Below, in pieces: positions 17,754 through 26,077 of a stretch of DNA of 64,000 nt. Source of the DNA: Lachnospiraceae bacterium (GTDB lineage Bacteria; Bacillota; Clostridia; Lachnospirales; Lachnospiraceae); NCBI GenBank assembly GCA_910573755.1, contig CAJTBO010000025.1, positions 1 to 64,000 on the forward strand, written 5' to 3'. Made by a program: the position numbers and the translations under genes. The number at the start of each line of letters is the position of its first letter. Positions within the stretch are counted from its first letter, which is position 1. The notes below the pieces were generated by a model. The model was given only the letters and a program-made list of their open reading frames with translations. It was not told where the DNA came from and did not search any database.

Positions 17754-17785
17754 CCGGGGGGAAGCCGCCAAACAGCTTTCCCCGG
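17754..17785 (-). terminator. Terminator of the flotillin gene
   Basis: On the minus strand CCGGGGAAAGC...GCTTCCCCCCGG forms an 11-bp stem followed by TTTTTAT, directly after the flotillin stop codon. The opposite strand could also serve the AraC gene. Confidence 0.8.
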
Positions 17786-17796
17786 CCATAACACTT

Positions 17797-19383
17797 CTAT
17801 TTTTCTTCTGTTTTGGAATCCGCGATCTTCGCTCCCGCAAAGCCCGCCAGAACCGAACCTAAATCAATACCCGTCGATTCCTTCAGCCCATCCGTCACCT
17901 GGGTCAGAGTTCCCATGATATCCTTCATCAGCTTGGAGGAATTTCCGTCCCCGTACATCGTGATCTTATCCACCTTCGCAAGGGGCTCCGCGATATTTCT
18001 CGCAATCTCAGGCATCGCCTTAAAATACATCTCCAGCACGGCGGCTTCGCCCATCTGTTTCATCGCTTCGGCTTTCTTCTCGATACCCTCCGCTTCCGCA
18101 AGAGCCTTTGCCCTGATAGCCTCCGCTTCCGCAAGCCCTTTGCTCCGGATACCCTCCGCTTCCTGTTCCATCGCGTATTTCTGCGCTTCCGCCGTTGCCT
18201 TTAACGCTTCCGCCTCTTTTTCCCGCTCAAATTTATCCGCCTCCGCATTTTTCTGACGTTCAAACAACTGCGCTTCGGATTTCCTCTGGGTCTCATACAG
18301 CATGGCATCCGACTCCTGCTGTTTCGCGTATTTTTCGGCTTCCGCCTGTTTCTTGACCGTCGCCTCCAGCGTGCGCTCCGTGAGCTCCACTTCCTTTTCC
18401 TTCAGGGCGATCGCTTTCTCCTGTCTTGCCAGATTCGCATCCGCCGTTGCCACTTCCACCGTCTTTCTTTCCGTCTCCTGCTGGATCTGGTAAGCCGCGT
18501 CTGCAATAGCCTTTTTGGTATCCGCATCCTTCTGCAGTTCCGCTTTCCGGATCGCCAGATCATTTTCCTTCTGCGCGATCAGGGTCTCCGCATTGATCTG
18601 CGCTTCTTTGGATTCCCTGTCGGCTTCCGCCTGCACAACGGCTTTTTCTTTCTGCGCCCTGGCTTTTGCATTGGCGATCTCCAGTTCCGAACTTACCTGG
18701 GCGTCATTAGACTCTTTCCTCGCCTGTGCCTGTGCCTTTGCGATCTCCTTTTCACTCTCTGCTCTGGAGATTGCCGCGTTTTTCTGGATCTTTACAATAT
18801 TGTCCACACCCAGGTTTTCAATAACGCCGTTTCCGTCCACAAAATTCTGGACATTGAAGCTGACGATATCAAGCCCCATTGCGGCAAGGTCCGGTTCAGC
18901 GTTCTCCTTGACGAGATTCGCAAACTTCTGTCTGTCGCTGACCATCTCTTCCAGATTCATCTTTCCGACGATCTCACGCATGTTGCCTTCCAGCACTTCC
19001 CGTGCCACCTGAGCGATATAGTCCGTGGGCTTATTCAGAAAGTTCTGCGCCGCAAGGGCAAGCCGCTCTTCGTTATCGCTGATCTTCACATTGACGGCGG
19101 CATCCACCTTGATATTGATATAGTCCGCCGTAGGCACTGCGCTTGATGTTTTCACATCGATCGGGATCAGCTGCAGATTCAACTCATCCTTCTTTTCCAG
19201 AAACGGGATCTTCAGGCCCGCTTTACCGATCAGGACCTTCGGATTTTTCCGCAGTCCCGAAATTATGTAAGCCGTATCCGGGGAAGCCTTTACATAACCG
19301 GATACAAAGATGATGATCACGGCGATCACCGCCACAACCACAGGAACCGCAGCCCCGATCATCCCTAACAATCCATCAAACAT
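17797..19383 (-). CDS. floT: Flotillin-like membrane scaffold protein
   Basis: A 528-aa SPFH-domain protein: an N-terminal membrane anchor (residues 11-32), an SPFH/band-7 domain (about 33-215, with IPIDVKTSSAVPTADYINIKVDAAVNVKI), a long Ala/Glu/Lys coiled coil (215-440) with repeated AEAE motifs, and a C-terminal flotillin domain ending ...GSVLAGFAGAKI. In Bacillus, FloT (YuaG) organises functional membrane microdomains. An NfeD-type partner is not seen next to it. It lies about 125 bp beyond the hypothetical gene that ends the oxidoreductase cluster. Confidence 0.92.
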   Translation of the reverse strand: MFDGLLGMIGAAVPVVVAVIAVIIIFVSGYVKASPDTAYIISGLRKNPKVLIGKAGLKIPFLEKKDELNLQLIPIDVKTSSAVPTADYINIKVDAAVNVKISDNEERLALAAQNFLNKPTDYIAQVAREVLEGNMREIVGKMNLEEMVSDRQKFANLVKENAEPDLAAMGLDIVSFNVQNFVDGNGVIENLGVDNIVKIQKNAAISRAESEKEIAKAQAQARKESNDAQVSSELEIANAKARAQKEKAVVQAEADRESKEAQINAETLIAQKENDLAIRKAELQKDADTKKAIADAAYQIQQETERKTVEVATADANLARQEKAIALKEKEVELTERTLEATVKKQAEAEKYAKQQESDAMLYETQRKSEAQLFERQKNAEADKFEREKEAEALKATAEAQKYAMEQEAEGIRSKGLAEAEAIRAKALAEAEGIEKKAEAMKQMGEAAVLEMYFKAMPEIARNIAEPLAKVDKITMYGDGNSSKLMKDIMGTLTQVTDGLKESTGIDLGSVLAGFAGAKIADSKTEEK

Positions 19384-19508
19384 ACCTTTTCCCTCCTTCT
19401 CTTCCCTGCGTCCTCAGACAGGAAAACGCAGGCTTTGCAGCCTTATATGCCGCCATGCATTACGGATACCCAAAGCCGCGTATCCCCGCTGAAAATTCTA
19501 TATTGATT

Positions 19509-19946
19509 TTAACATTTTTCGGATTCCTTGTAAATGATAACACAAAAACAGCCGGCTCTGCCATAATCAACCGCCTGATCCTGCTGTTCCGTAAATGTAT
19601 CCGCCTCCTCGTCAAAATCCCCGATCAGACATACCGTTCCGTTGCCGTTATGATATTCAAACCCCTCCGGCAGCTCTTCCTTTCCTACATCGGGTATCTC
19701 TTTTATATTCGTAAGATGCACCAGCAGTGCCTTTGCCTCATCACTGAGCTTTACGTATTTCTCCCTGTTCTCCTTCAGCCATTTTTTATTTCTGCGCACT
19801 CTGTTCTCCTGCTGCCCGAAACCTGATACGCCGTACAGGGCTGCCTGCGTGATGGGCATACTCTTTACCATAACTTCACAGGCATACAGGCCGGGAACAG
19901 GAAAACAGATATCCGCAATATGATCTTTCCTGAATTCAGGCCCCAC
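19509..19946 (-). CDS. Hypothetical protein overlapping the porB stop
   Basis: A 145-aa frame opening at a GTG that overlaps the last 11 bases of porB; in-frame ATGs near 19871 are alternatives without a good ribosome-binding site. It has a basic helix (RRNKKWLKENREKYVKLSDEAKALL) and an acidic C-terminal half with GFEYHNGNGTVCLIGDFDEEADTFTEQQDQAV. It is predicted to be soluble. No family is recognised. Placement at the end of the porCDAB cluster suggests co-transcription. Confidence 0.45.
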   Translation of the reverse strand: MGPEFRKDHIADICFPVPGLYACEVMVKSMPITQAALYGVSGFGQQENRVRRNKKWLKENREKYVKLSDEAKALLVHLTNIKEIPDVGKEELPEGFEYHNGNGTVCLIGDFDEEADTFTEQQDQAVDYGRAGCFCVIIYKESEKC

Positions 19947-20874
19947 ACTTTTTCTTCAGTTCTTCCCATCTCTTATCCACTTCCGCCTGAAACTGCGCGA
20001 TCAACTCTTCCCCGCCCGGCGTAAAGAGATGTTTAAAACGTTTCTGGGAACGAAGGAAATCCTCCACAGGCAGCTTATTTTTCGGTTCATAACTCAGTAT
20101 CCATTTTCCGTCAACCACTTCATACAGCGGCCAGTAGCAGCTTTCCACCGCCAGCCGGCAGATCTGCATCAGTTCCGCCGGCTCATAGCCCCATCCCCTC
20201 GGGCAGGGGGACATCACGTTCAAAAACGCCGCCCCCGGCGTATAGATCGCTTTCTCCGCCTTTGTATGCAGATCCCTGAAATTTCCCGTAAAGGTGGTCT
20301 GCGCCGCATAGGGAATATGGTGCTCCGCCATCACCGCCGTCAGATCCTTCCGCACCTGCACCTTTCCGCTTGATACCTCTCCCGCCGGCGTCGTGGTCGT
20401 ATCCGCAAACTGCGGCGTCGCAGAGGAGCGCTGGGTACCGGTGTTCATATAAGCGCCGTTATCGTAACAGACATAAACCATGTCATGTCCCCGCTCCATT
20501 GCGCCGGAGAGGGATTGAAAACCGATATCATAGGTTCCGCCGTCTCCGCCGAAAGTGATAAACTTATAATTCTCCCCGATCTTCCCCTTTTTTCTGAGCA
20601 CCCGGTAAGCCGTCTCCACGCCGGACATGGTCGCCCCGGCATTCTCAAAGGCATTGTGGATATAGCTGTCTTCATAGGCGGTGTAGGGGTACATAAAAGT
20701 AGATACCTCCAGACATCCCGTCGCGTTGCCGATCACCGCCCTGTCCTCCGGATGCAGCGCTCTGAGCACCGCACGAACCGCCACTGTGCCGCCGCAGCCC
20801 GCGCACATCCTGTGTCCCGGTGCAAGACGCTCCGGTCTGCTCATCACTTCTTTATAATTATATGCTGTTTCCAT
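19936..20874 (-). CDS. porB: 2-oxoacid:ferredoxin oxidoreductase, beta subunit (TPP-binding)
   Basis: About 312 aa from the ATG at 20874 (AGAGGA upstream; another ATG at 20889). The [4Fe-4S] cysteines are in MCAGCGG and later NATGCLEV and SPCPRGW; the thiamine pyrophosphate motif is GGDGGTYDIGF...NGAYMNTGTQRS. It binds TPP and one iron-sulfur cluster and does the decarboxylation with PorA. The residues fit the pyruvate/2-ketoisovalerate class; the actual 2-oxoacid cannot be read from the sequence. Confidence 0.9.
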   Translation of the reverse strand: METAYNYKEVMSRPERLAPGHRMCAGCGGTVAVRAVLRALHPEDRAVIGNATGCLEVSTFMYPYTAYEDSYIHNAFENAGATMSGVETAYRVLRKKGKIGENYKFITFGGDGGTYDIGFQSLSGAMERGHDMVYVCYDNGAYMNTGTQRSSATPQFADTTTTPAGEVSSGKVQVRKDLTAVMAEHHIPYAAQTTFTGNFRDLHTKAEKAIYTPGAAFLNVMSPCPRGWGYEPAELMQICRLAVESCYWPLYEVVDGKWILSYEPKNKLPVEDFLRSQKRFKHLFTPGGEELIAQFQAEVDKRWEELKKKCGA

Positions 20875-20912
20875 CTCATTTCCTCTCATTTGACCAAACT
20901 CTCCCGCGGAAT

Positions 20913-22100
20913 TTATTTTTCCCGCAGTCCGATATAGGCATACATATCCTTCACCACACGGGTCTGCGCCAGCTCTTCCAGTTTAACATAGACCTCTTCA
21001 AAATCCTCCACGGTAATATCCCTGCCTCCCAGTCCGTAAAAATAATTCACGACTTCCGCCTGAGATTTCACGCCATAGAGCGCAGAGCGCACCTCTGTCC
21101 CCAAAGGGCCGCCTGTGGCGGAAAACATTTCGGAGCGATCCAACACCGCCACCGCCTTTTTATCCTTCAGCGCCTCAGCCAGTTCCTTTTCCGGGAAGGG
21201 GCGGAACACCCTGATCTTCAAAAGTCCTGCCTTTTTTCCGCTTACCTCCCTGATCCTGTCCACTGCCGCCCTGCAGGTGCCCGCCGCGGAACCGATAATG
21301 ACGATCACATATTCCGCATCTTCCATCCGGTACTCCTCGAAAAAGCCGTATTTTCTCCCTGTCATTTTTTCAAATCTCTCCGCCACCTCCAGGATCACCT
21401 GACGGGCATTTTCCATCGCTTCCCGCTGTCCCCGCTTGGTCTCCATATAGTAATTGGAAACCGCATAGGGTCCTAACGCCATCGGCTCCTTTTCGTTCAG
21501 AAGGTAATGTGCCGGACAGTATTCCCCCACAAACTCCTTCACTCTGTCGTCCTCTGCCAGCAGGATATTTTCCACACCGTGGCTGGTGATAAAACCGTCC
21601 TGACAGATCATCACGGGCAGATGCACCGCTTCATGTTCCGCAATGGGATATGCCTGCAGAAAATTATCGTACACCTCCTGATTGGACTCCGCATAAATCT
21701 GAATCCATCCGGTATCCCGTGCCCCCATGCTGTCCGAATGGTCCGCATTGATGTTGATCGGGCCGCTGAGCGCCCGGTTCACCAGTGCCAGCACAATGGG
21801 AAGACGGTCGGAAGCCGCCACATACAATTCTTCCCACATCAGCGCCATCCCGCAGGATGAGGTAGCCGTCACCGCTCTTGCCCCTGCCGCGCAGGCACCG
21901 ATTGCCGCGCTCATGGCGCTGTGCTCGCTTTCCACATGGATAAATTCCGTATCCACTTTTCCGTTTGCTATGTAGTTTGCCACATACTGCGGGATCTCCG
22001 TAGACGGCGTGATTGGAAATGCAGGCATCACGTCAGGATTGATCTGTCTGATGGCATAAGCCACGGCTTCATTGCCGGATAAACGTTCTCTGATCGCCAT
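20913..22100 (-). CDS. porA: 2-oxoacid:ferredoxin oxidoreductase, alpha subunit
   Basis: A 395-aa protein with the typical start GNEAVAYAIRQINPDVMPAFPITPSTEIPQ, the VESEHSAMSAAIGACAAGARAVTATSSCG block that contacts TPP, and a C-terminal transketolase-like domain (IIGSAAGTCRAAVDRIRE). With PorB, PorC and PorD it forms the four-subunit enzyme that oxidatively decarboxylates a 2-oxoacid to acyl-CoA and reduced ferredoxin, or runs in reverse. It starts right after the porD stop codon. Confidence 0.92.
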   Translation of the reverse strand: MAIRERLSGNEAVAYAIRQINPDVMPAFPITPSTEIPQYVANYIANGKVDTEFIHVESEHSAMSAAIGACAAGARAVTATSSCGMALMWEELYVAASDRLPIVLALVNRALSGPININADHSDSMGARDTGWIQIYAESNQEVYDNFLQAYPIAEHEAVHLPVMICQDGFITSHGVENILLAEDDRVKEFVGEYCPAHYLLNEKEPMALGPYAVSNYYMETKRGQREAMENARQVILEVAERFEKMTGRKYGFFEEYRMEDAEYVIVIIGSAAGTCRAAVDRIREVSGKKAGLLKIRVFRPFPEKELAEALKDKKAVAVLDRSEMFSATGGPLGTEVRSALYGVKSQAEVVNYFYGLGGRDITVEDFEEVYVKLEELAQTRVVKDMYAYIGLREK

Positions 22101-22397
22101 TCACTTTCCCTCCTTCATCTCGATCGCGCCAAAGGGACACACCTTCGCGCAAATACCGCAGCCCTTGCAATGATCATAATCAAATTCCCGCCGTTTCCCT
22201 TCTGAAACCGGAATCGAAGAATCCGGACAGACCGGTACGCACAGCAGGCACTGTCTGCATTTTTCTTCTTTGTATACAGGCGTGGATACCCTCCACTCGC
22301 CCGTGTGAAACCCTCTGGATGTGGCAGGCTCATAGATCTGATTGCCCTCCGTAATATCCTGCCAGGGGCTTTTTTCATGGATATCTTTACTCTTCAT
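22101..22397 (-). CDS. porD: 2-oxoacid:ferredoxin oxidoreductase, delta subunit (ferredoxin-like)
   Basis: Two [4Fe-4S] motifs are visible, CRQCLLCVPVCPDSS and CKGCGICAKVCPFGA, after the conserved lead-in WQDITEGNQIYEP. This is the electron-relay subunit. The ATG at 22397 (AAAGGA upstream) gives 98 aa; an in-frame ATG at 22481, with AAGAAGG upstream, would add a basic 28-residue extension, so the start is not certain. Confidence 0.88.
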   Translation of the reverse strand: MKSKDIHEKSPWQDITEGNQIYEPATSRGFHTGEWRVSTPVYKEEKCRQCLLCVPVCPDSSIPVSEGKRREFDYDHCKGCGICAKVCPFGAIEMKEGK

Positions 22398-22543
22398 CTG
22401 ATTGCTGTTCCTTTCCTGTGCGGTGCCTTTAACACACTCTTTATGCCCCGCTGTGCGCATGTCTTTTGCGTGTTTTTTCATGCGCCTTCTTTAACATACT
22501 CTCTTTCTATGACACTTCCCGTGCCCGCTTTTATCCGCTCTTT

Positions 22544-23155
22544 TTACGCGCTCTTCCTGACAGCCTTTGCCCCGTCTTCCGCAAGCTCCGCAAAGGTCGT
22601 CTCCAGGGCTTTCATATTGCCCTCGATCACCTCCGGCTTTTTCGCGAACTTGTGGGCGAAGGAATCCCTCATCTCCTTTAAAAACTCCTCCGGTTCCACC
22701 ACCCCGGATACCGACACAACCGCCGCCAGCATAGGGGAATTCGGGTAATATCTCCCCAGCGTACTGACAGAGATCTCCCTCGCATCCACCGTATAAACGC
22801 TGCCTTTCCATCCGTGCCTTTTAAGCTGCTCCGCAATTTCCTTTTTGCTGCTTCTTGTATTGACAATCACCGCGCCCTCTTTTTTCAGTCCCTGCGTTAC
22901 ATCGATGCTTTCTAATAATCCGTCGTCCACAACCACAACATAGTCCGGTGAATAGATATTGGAGTGGATCGTAATCGGATCATTGCTGATCCTGTTGTAT
23001 GCCGTGATCGGCGCCCCCATGCGTTCCGGACCGTATTCCGGAAATCCCTGCACATATTTTCCTGTCTTAAACGCGACATCCGCCAAAAGCAGCGCCGCCG
23101 TCTTCGCGCCCTGTCCGCCTCTTCCGTGCCATCTGATCTCAACCGTGTTTTTCAT
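22544..23155 (-). CDS. porC: 2-oxoacid:ferredoxin oxidoreductase, gamma subunit
   Basis: A 203-aa protein from the ATG at 23155, beginning with the family hallmark MKNTVEIRWHGRGGQGAKTA, then GFPEYGPERMGAPITAYNRIS and YYPNSPMLAAVV. It binds CoA and supports the complex. It is the first gene of the operon. The open frame extends to 23233, but the added residues come from a hairpin repeat and are not family-like. A T-box-like leader and strong promoter lie upstream. Confidence 0.92.
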   Translation of the reverse strand: MKNTVEIRWHGRGGQGAKTAALLLADVAFKTGKYVQGFPEYGPERMGAPITAYNRISNDPITIHSNIYSPDYVVVVDDGLLESIDVTQGLKKEGAVIVNTRSSKKEIAEQLKRHGWKGSVYTVDAREISVSTLGRYYPNSPMLAAVVSVSGVVEPEEFLKEMRDSFAHKFAKKPEVIEGNMKALETTFAELAEDGAKAVRKSA

Positions 23156-23262
23156 AATATCCGCATCTCCTTCTTTAATAAATTGCGCTGTCATGCAGGG
23201 AAACCGCTTCCTTTTCCGCCGCGCATTCCGCAAGCCGCCCTGACGGCATATTTCCTCCGCGA
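23156..23262 (-). repeat. Hairpin repeat, family B copy 2 (5' leader of porC)
   Basis: On the minus strand: AAATATGCCG, GCGGAATGCGCGGCGG, then GGAAGCGGTTTCCCTG. The block order matches 4936-5032. It ends about 40 bases before the porC start codon. Confidence 0.55.
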
Positions 23263-23289
23263 AAGCCTGTCATAACAAAGAATCCTGTT

Positions 23290-23575
23290 TTCAATTTCCT
23301 GTAAAATAAAATACAGCCGGCCTGTGCATCACTCACATAGTCGGCTGCTAAAATCTTTTTTCCCTCTTCTTATCCCATCTGCAACATACCAACATATGCG
23401 TCCTCTATTACGGGAGGAACCCGTCGGCATCTACTCACTCTCGCTTTGGTGCCGCAACTCGGGAGGGATATTCCAGCCATTCTACTCGTACCGCTTCTCA
23501 GCTTACGCGGCTCTCTGTAACTTTCCAAATGGATGTACTGTCTCCGTCATCGTTTTTGCAGGTTTATTCAACTTA
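23290..23575 (-). ncRNA. T-box-like leader of the por operon, with terminator
   Basis: On the minus strand, after a perfect promoter, the leader shows T-box stem I landmarks in order: GATGACGGAGACAGTA, CAGAGAGCC, a distal loop GCTGAGAA closed by CCGC/GCGG, GAATATCCCTCCCGAG, then AGTAGATGCCG and the stem ACGGG-ttcct-CCCGT followed by AATAG. The canonical antiterminator GGGTGGTACCGCG is not intact; a TTGGTATG in the loop of a small hairpin is the best candidate for the UGGN bulge. A terminator hairpin (CAGCCG/CGGCTG, 23314-23347) with TATTTTATTTT follows. It is likely an amino-acid-responsive or diverged T-box. The specifier codon could not be assigned. Confidence 0.6.
23314..23347 (-). terminator. 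Leader terminator upstream of porC
   Basis: CAGCCG/CGGCTG with inner TGTG/CACA pairing, followed on the minus strand by TATTTTATTTT. Its position at the end of the T-box-like leader indicates attenuation control. Confidence 0.7.
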
Positions 23576-23579
23576 GTTT

Positions 23580-23608
23580 ATTATAGTAGTACGGTGAAGC
23601 ATTGTCAA
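23580..23608 (-). promoter_or_regulatory. Consensus sigma-A promoter of the por operon
   Basis: On the minus strand TTGACA (23603-23608), a 17-bp spacer and TATAAT (23580-23585), both perfect, directly upstream of the T-box-like leader. Confidence 0.85.
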
Positions 23609-23644
23609 GTTTTTTCCCCCTTCCAATTTCCAGCAAAAAAACAG

Positions 23645-23674
23645 TTGACAAACTCGCAGTTTCCTATATGATAT
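23645..23674 (+). promoter_or_regulatory. Probable promoter of the PotD-like gene
   Basis: TTGACA at 23645-23650, then an 18-bp spacer and TGATAT (23669-23674) in an AT-rich run. The start of transcription would fall just before the family A hairpin, which becomes the 5' untranslated region. Confidence 0.5.
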
Positions 23675-23697
23675 ACATGATATATTTATTTATACCC

Positions 23698-23817
23698 AAA
23701 CTGGAGATCAGCAGATCCCCGTACAATACATAATATAATTTTCTGATGCGCACGCAGCAGGAAATTGTCTTACTTTTCTGTGTACTGTGCGGGCGTCTGC
23801 GGAACTGGAATAGGAGG
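23698..23817 (+). repeat. Hairpin repeat, family A copy upstream of the PotD-like gene
   Basis: Blocks in order: AAACTGGAGATCAGCAGAT, 5' arm with CCCGTACA, AATTT, loop CTGATGCGCACGCAGCAGG, AAATT, 3' arm with TGTACTGTGCGGG, then TCTGCGGAACTGGAATAGGAGG. The stem sequence differs from the other copies, while loop, order and terminal ribosome-binding site are kept. Confidence 0.75.
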
Positions 23818-23823
23818 AAAAAA

Positions 23824-24927
23824 ATGAAACGTACTTTCGCACTACTTGCAGCAGGCATTCTGACTTTTGGATGCGCCTGCGCACTTTCAGGCTGCGGCAG
23901 CAGCGGTGACGCTTCATCAGAGGATAAAGACGGAAACGGCTACGCTGATGAGATTTATCTTTATAACTGGTCGGAATATATGACACAGGATGTTCTGGAT
24001 CAATTTGAAGAAGAATACGGAATCAAGGTAGTTGAAACTACCTATGAATCCAACGATGAACTGCTGGCAAAGCTGATTGCCGGAAAAGAAGGCGAATATG
24101 ATATAGCAGTTCCCACCAACACCTACATTCAGGCATTTAAGGACAATGATCTGCTTGAGCCCTTCGACGAGGGCGCCATCACCAACTTAGGCAATATCGA
24201 CGATGCTTATCTCGGCCTTGTTTATGACCCTGAAAATGAGTACACTGTCCCTTATTTCGGCACGATCAATGTCGCCCTCGCCAATAAACCGATGATGGAT
24301 AATCTGGGCATTACGGTAAATACCGCTCAGGATCTGTTGAATCCCGCACTGGAGAACAATCTCCTGATCTTTGACGATGTGGAGAGCAATATCACGCTGG
24401 GACTGCAGGGCAGCGGCATCGATCCCCTGACCACGGACCTCGCCGATCTGGATACCGCAAAGGAATATCTGCTGCAGCTTAACTCCAACCTGAAATCCTA
24501 TTCCCAGATCGCGGACGAGAGAATCTCCATCACAAGAGGGGAAGTTGCGCTGGCCTATATCTACAGCGGCGACGCCATACAGGCCATGCGGGAAAACAGC
24601 GATCTGGAAGTTGTCATGAAAGAAAATCCGTTCCCGCTGACGATCGACAACCTTGTCATTTTAAAGGGAACAAGACACAAAAAAGAAGCCCAGCTTTTCA
24701 TTGATTTCCTGCTCCGTCCGGAAATCTCCGCTGAACTTTTATCCGAGTTTTCCTACGTCTGCTTTAACGAGGCGGCGGCGGAATATCTGCCGGATGATCT
24801 TGTAGACATGGAAGTCTGCGTGCTTTCTGACGAGATCAAGAACAACCTTGTGGTCATCAATGAAAAAAACGGTGAAATGCTCGATAAGATGGTATCCGTA
24901 ATGACAGAAGTAAAATCGGCAAAGTAA
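23824..24927 (+). CDS. Spermidine/putrescine-type ABC substrate-binding lipoprotein
   Basis: A 367-aa protein from the ATG at 23824 (AGGAGG upstream, supplied by the repeat). Signal peptide with lipobox ALSGCG, then the PotD/PotF pattern: IYLYNWSEYMTQDVLDQFEEEYGIKVVETTYESNDELLAKL, YDIAVPTNTYI and LVYDPENEYTVPYFGTINVAL. The PotD fold binds polyamines; residues cannot decide between putrescine, spermidine or another cation. No potABC genes adjoin it, so it is an orphan here. The first codons are excluded from the long open frame that starts at 23746 inside the repeat. Confidence 0.88.
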   Translation: MKRTFALLAAGILTFGCACALSGCGSSGDASSEDKDGNGYADEIYLYNWSEYMTQDVLDQFEEEYGIKVVETTYESNDELLAKLIAGKEGEYDIAVPTNTYIQAFKDNDLLEPFDEGAITNLGNIDDAYLGLVYDPENEYTVPYFGTINVALANKPMMDNLGITVNTAQDLLNPALENNLLIFDDVESNITLGLQGSGIDPLTTDLADLDTAKEYLLQLNSNLKSYSQIADERISITRGEVALAYIYSGDAIQAMRENSDLEVVMKENPFPLTIDNLVILKGTRHKKEAQLFIDFLLRPEISAELLSEFSYVCFNEAAAEYLPDDLVDMEVCVLSDEIKNNLVVINEKNGEMLDKMVSVMTEVKSAK

Positions 24928-24963
24928 TACAGATGCCCATGCATCGTTTGCACTGTTTATAAC

Positions 24964-24994
24964 AAGAAGCTCCGACGGTTGCCGGAGCTTCTTT
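24964..24994 (+). terminator. Terminator of the PotD-like gene
   Basis: AAGAAGCTCCG and CGGAGCTTCTT form a perfect 11-bp stem with an 8-base loop, followed by TTCTCTTTTCTTTT. Confidence 0.9.
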
Positions 24995-25016
24995 TCTCTT
25001 TTCTTTTACGCTGAGA

Positions 25017-25274
25017 TCACTTCTTTGCCTTTGCCCTGACAAGCAGCATCATAGGCCTTTGCATTTCATCCTCCATTCCCGGAATATCTATCATCTCCTT
25101 CGGCGGCTCCGCCTCCACTACCGCCTCAAGTTTAAAACCGGCCTTCAGCAGTCCCATCAATATCTGCGTTAACGTATGATGCTGCTTTACTACATCACAT
25201 CCCCAAAAGCGGGTTTTTCTTTCGCCCGGAAAAAAAAAATCATCCACCGGCCAGTATAAAGGGGTTAAGTCTGC
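25017..25274 (-). pseudogene. C-terminal remnant of a class I SAM-dependent methyltransferase
   Basis: About 85 codons resembling the last third of Firmicute class I methyltransferases: PLYWPVDDFFFPGERKTRFWG, VKQHHTLTQILMGLLKAGF and the ending RPMMLLVRAKAKK. The SAM-binding domain is absent; an in-frame stop lies immediately upstream, where the cutC gene ends. It also contains a 10-base T run. This is a deletion relic joined to cutC. Confidence 0.65.
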
Positions 25275-25277
25275 TCA

Positions 25278-26063
25278 CTATTCTCCCGATCGCCGCCCGC
25301 TGCCACGCCGCTCCATTCCGCCCTCCCCTGCAAGAACAAGTCTCCTTACCCTCTCCGCAGACACCGCCTCATAGCACTGCTCATAGGGCGCGGGCAGATA
25401 AGAATAGGAAACACTGCCTCTTGTCGTGGTCATATCCTGCCGGTATACCTTGCAGGAAGAATGTATCTGATAAATTCCCGTGTATTCCATCAGTTCCCGG
25501 GCGTTTTGATCGTTTACGCCGCTGCCTGCCAGTATCTGGATCTTACTGCCATAGTCCTCCTGCAGCCTTTTCAGAAGTTCCTTTCCCTCCATTGCTTTTT
25601 CCCGCTGTCCGGAAGTGAGCACTCTGTCCGCTCCAAGCGCGATCAGAAGTCCCATAGAGGCATCCGCATCTCTGCATACGTCAAAGGCCCGGTGAAAAAC
25701 AGCCTCCTTCCCCTTCCGGTGGATCAGCTCCACCATTTTTTCCGTACTCTCCGCATCAACGCTTCCGTCTTCTTTCAAAAAACCAAACGCGATCCCATCC
25801 GCCCCATACCACAGAAGCAGTTCCGCTTCCTCAAACATCAATTCCTTCTCTTTTTCGCTGTAGCAAAATCCTGCCGCCCTCGGCCGGACCATGCATATCA
25901 CATCCAGTTCCGTATTCTGCTTTACTTTTTCCAGCACTGCCGCCCCCGGCGTTAAGCCTCCCACGCTCAATGCGGCATTCAGCTCCACCCTGTCCGCCCC
26001 GCCCAGCGCTGCGCTGAAACAGTCTTCATAACTTCCGGCACAGATCTCTATGATCGGTTTCAT
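25278..26063 (-). CDS. cutC: CutC family protein (copper homeostasis)
   Basis: About 261 aa from the ATG at 26063 (GGAGGAATATC upstream). TIM-barrel CutC signatures are present: IEICAGSYEDCFSAALGGADRVELNAALSVGGLTPG, MVRPRAAGFCYS, GADGIAFGFL and HRAFDV, GADRVLTSGQ. The family is linked to copper tolerance in E. coli, but its enzymatic role is unclear. The tail after residue 240 (ERRGSGRRSGE) is basic and probably altered where the methyltransferase relic abuts it. It is read after the esterase gene. Confidence 0.9.
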   Translation of the reverse strand: MKPIIEICAGSYEDCFSAALGGADRVELNAALSVGGLTPGAAVLEKVKQNTELDVICMVRPRAAGFCYSEKEKELMFEEAELLLWYGADGIAFGFLKEDGSVDAESTEKMVELIHRKGKEAVFHRAFDVCRDADASMGLLIALGADRVLTSGQREKAMEGKELLKRLQEDYGSKIQILAGSGVNDQNARELMEYTGIYQIHSSCKVYRQDMTTTRGSVSYSYLPAPYEQCYEAVSAERVRRLVLAGEGGMERRGSGRRSGE

Positions 26064-26077
26064 GATATTCCTCCGTT

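Noticed and set aside
23290-23575. Other riboswitch classes (SAM, lysine, cobalamin, THF, guanidine-I, glycine) for the por leader
   Set aside because: None of the conserved cores as I remember them match; only T-box stem I landmarks appear in the right order.
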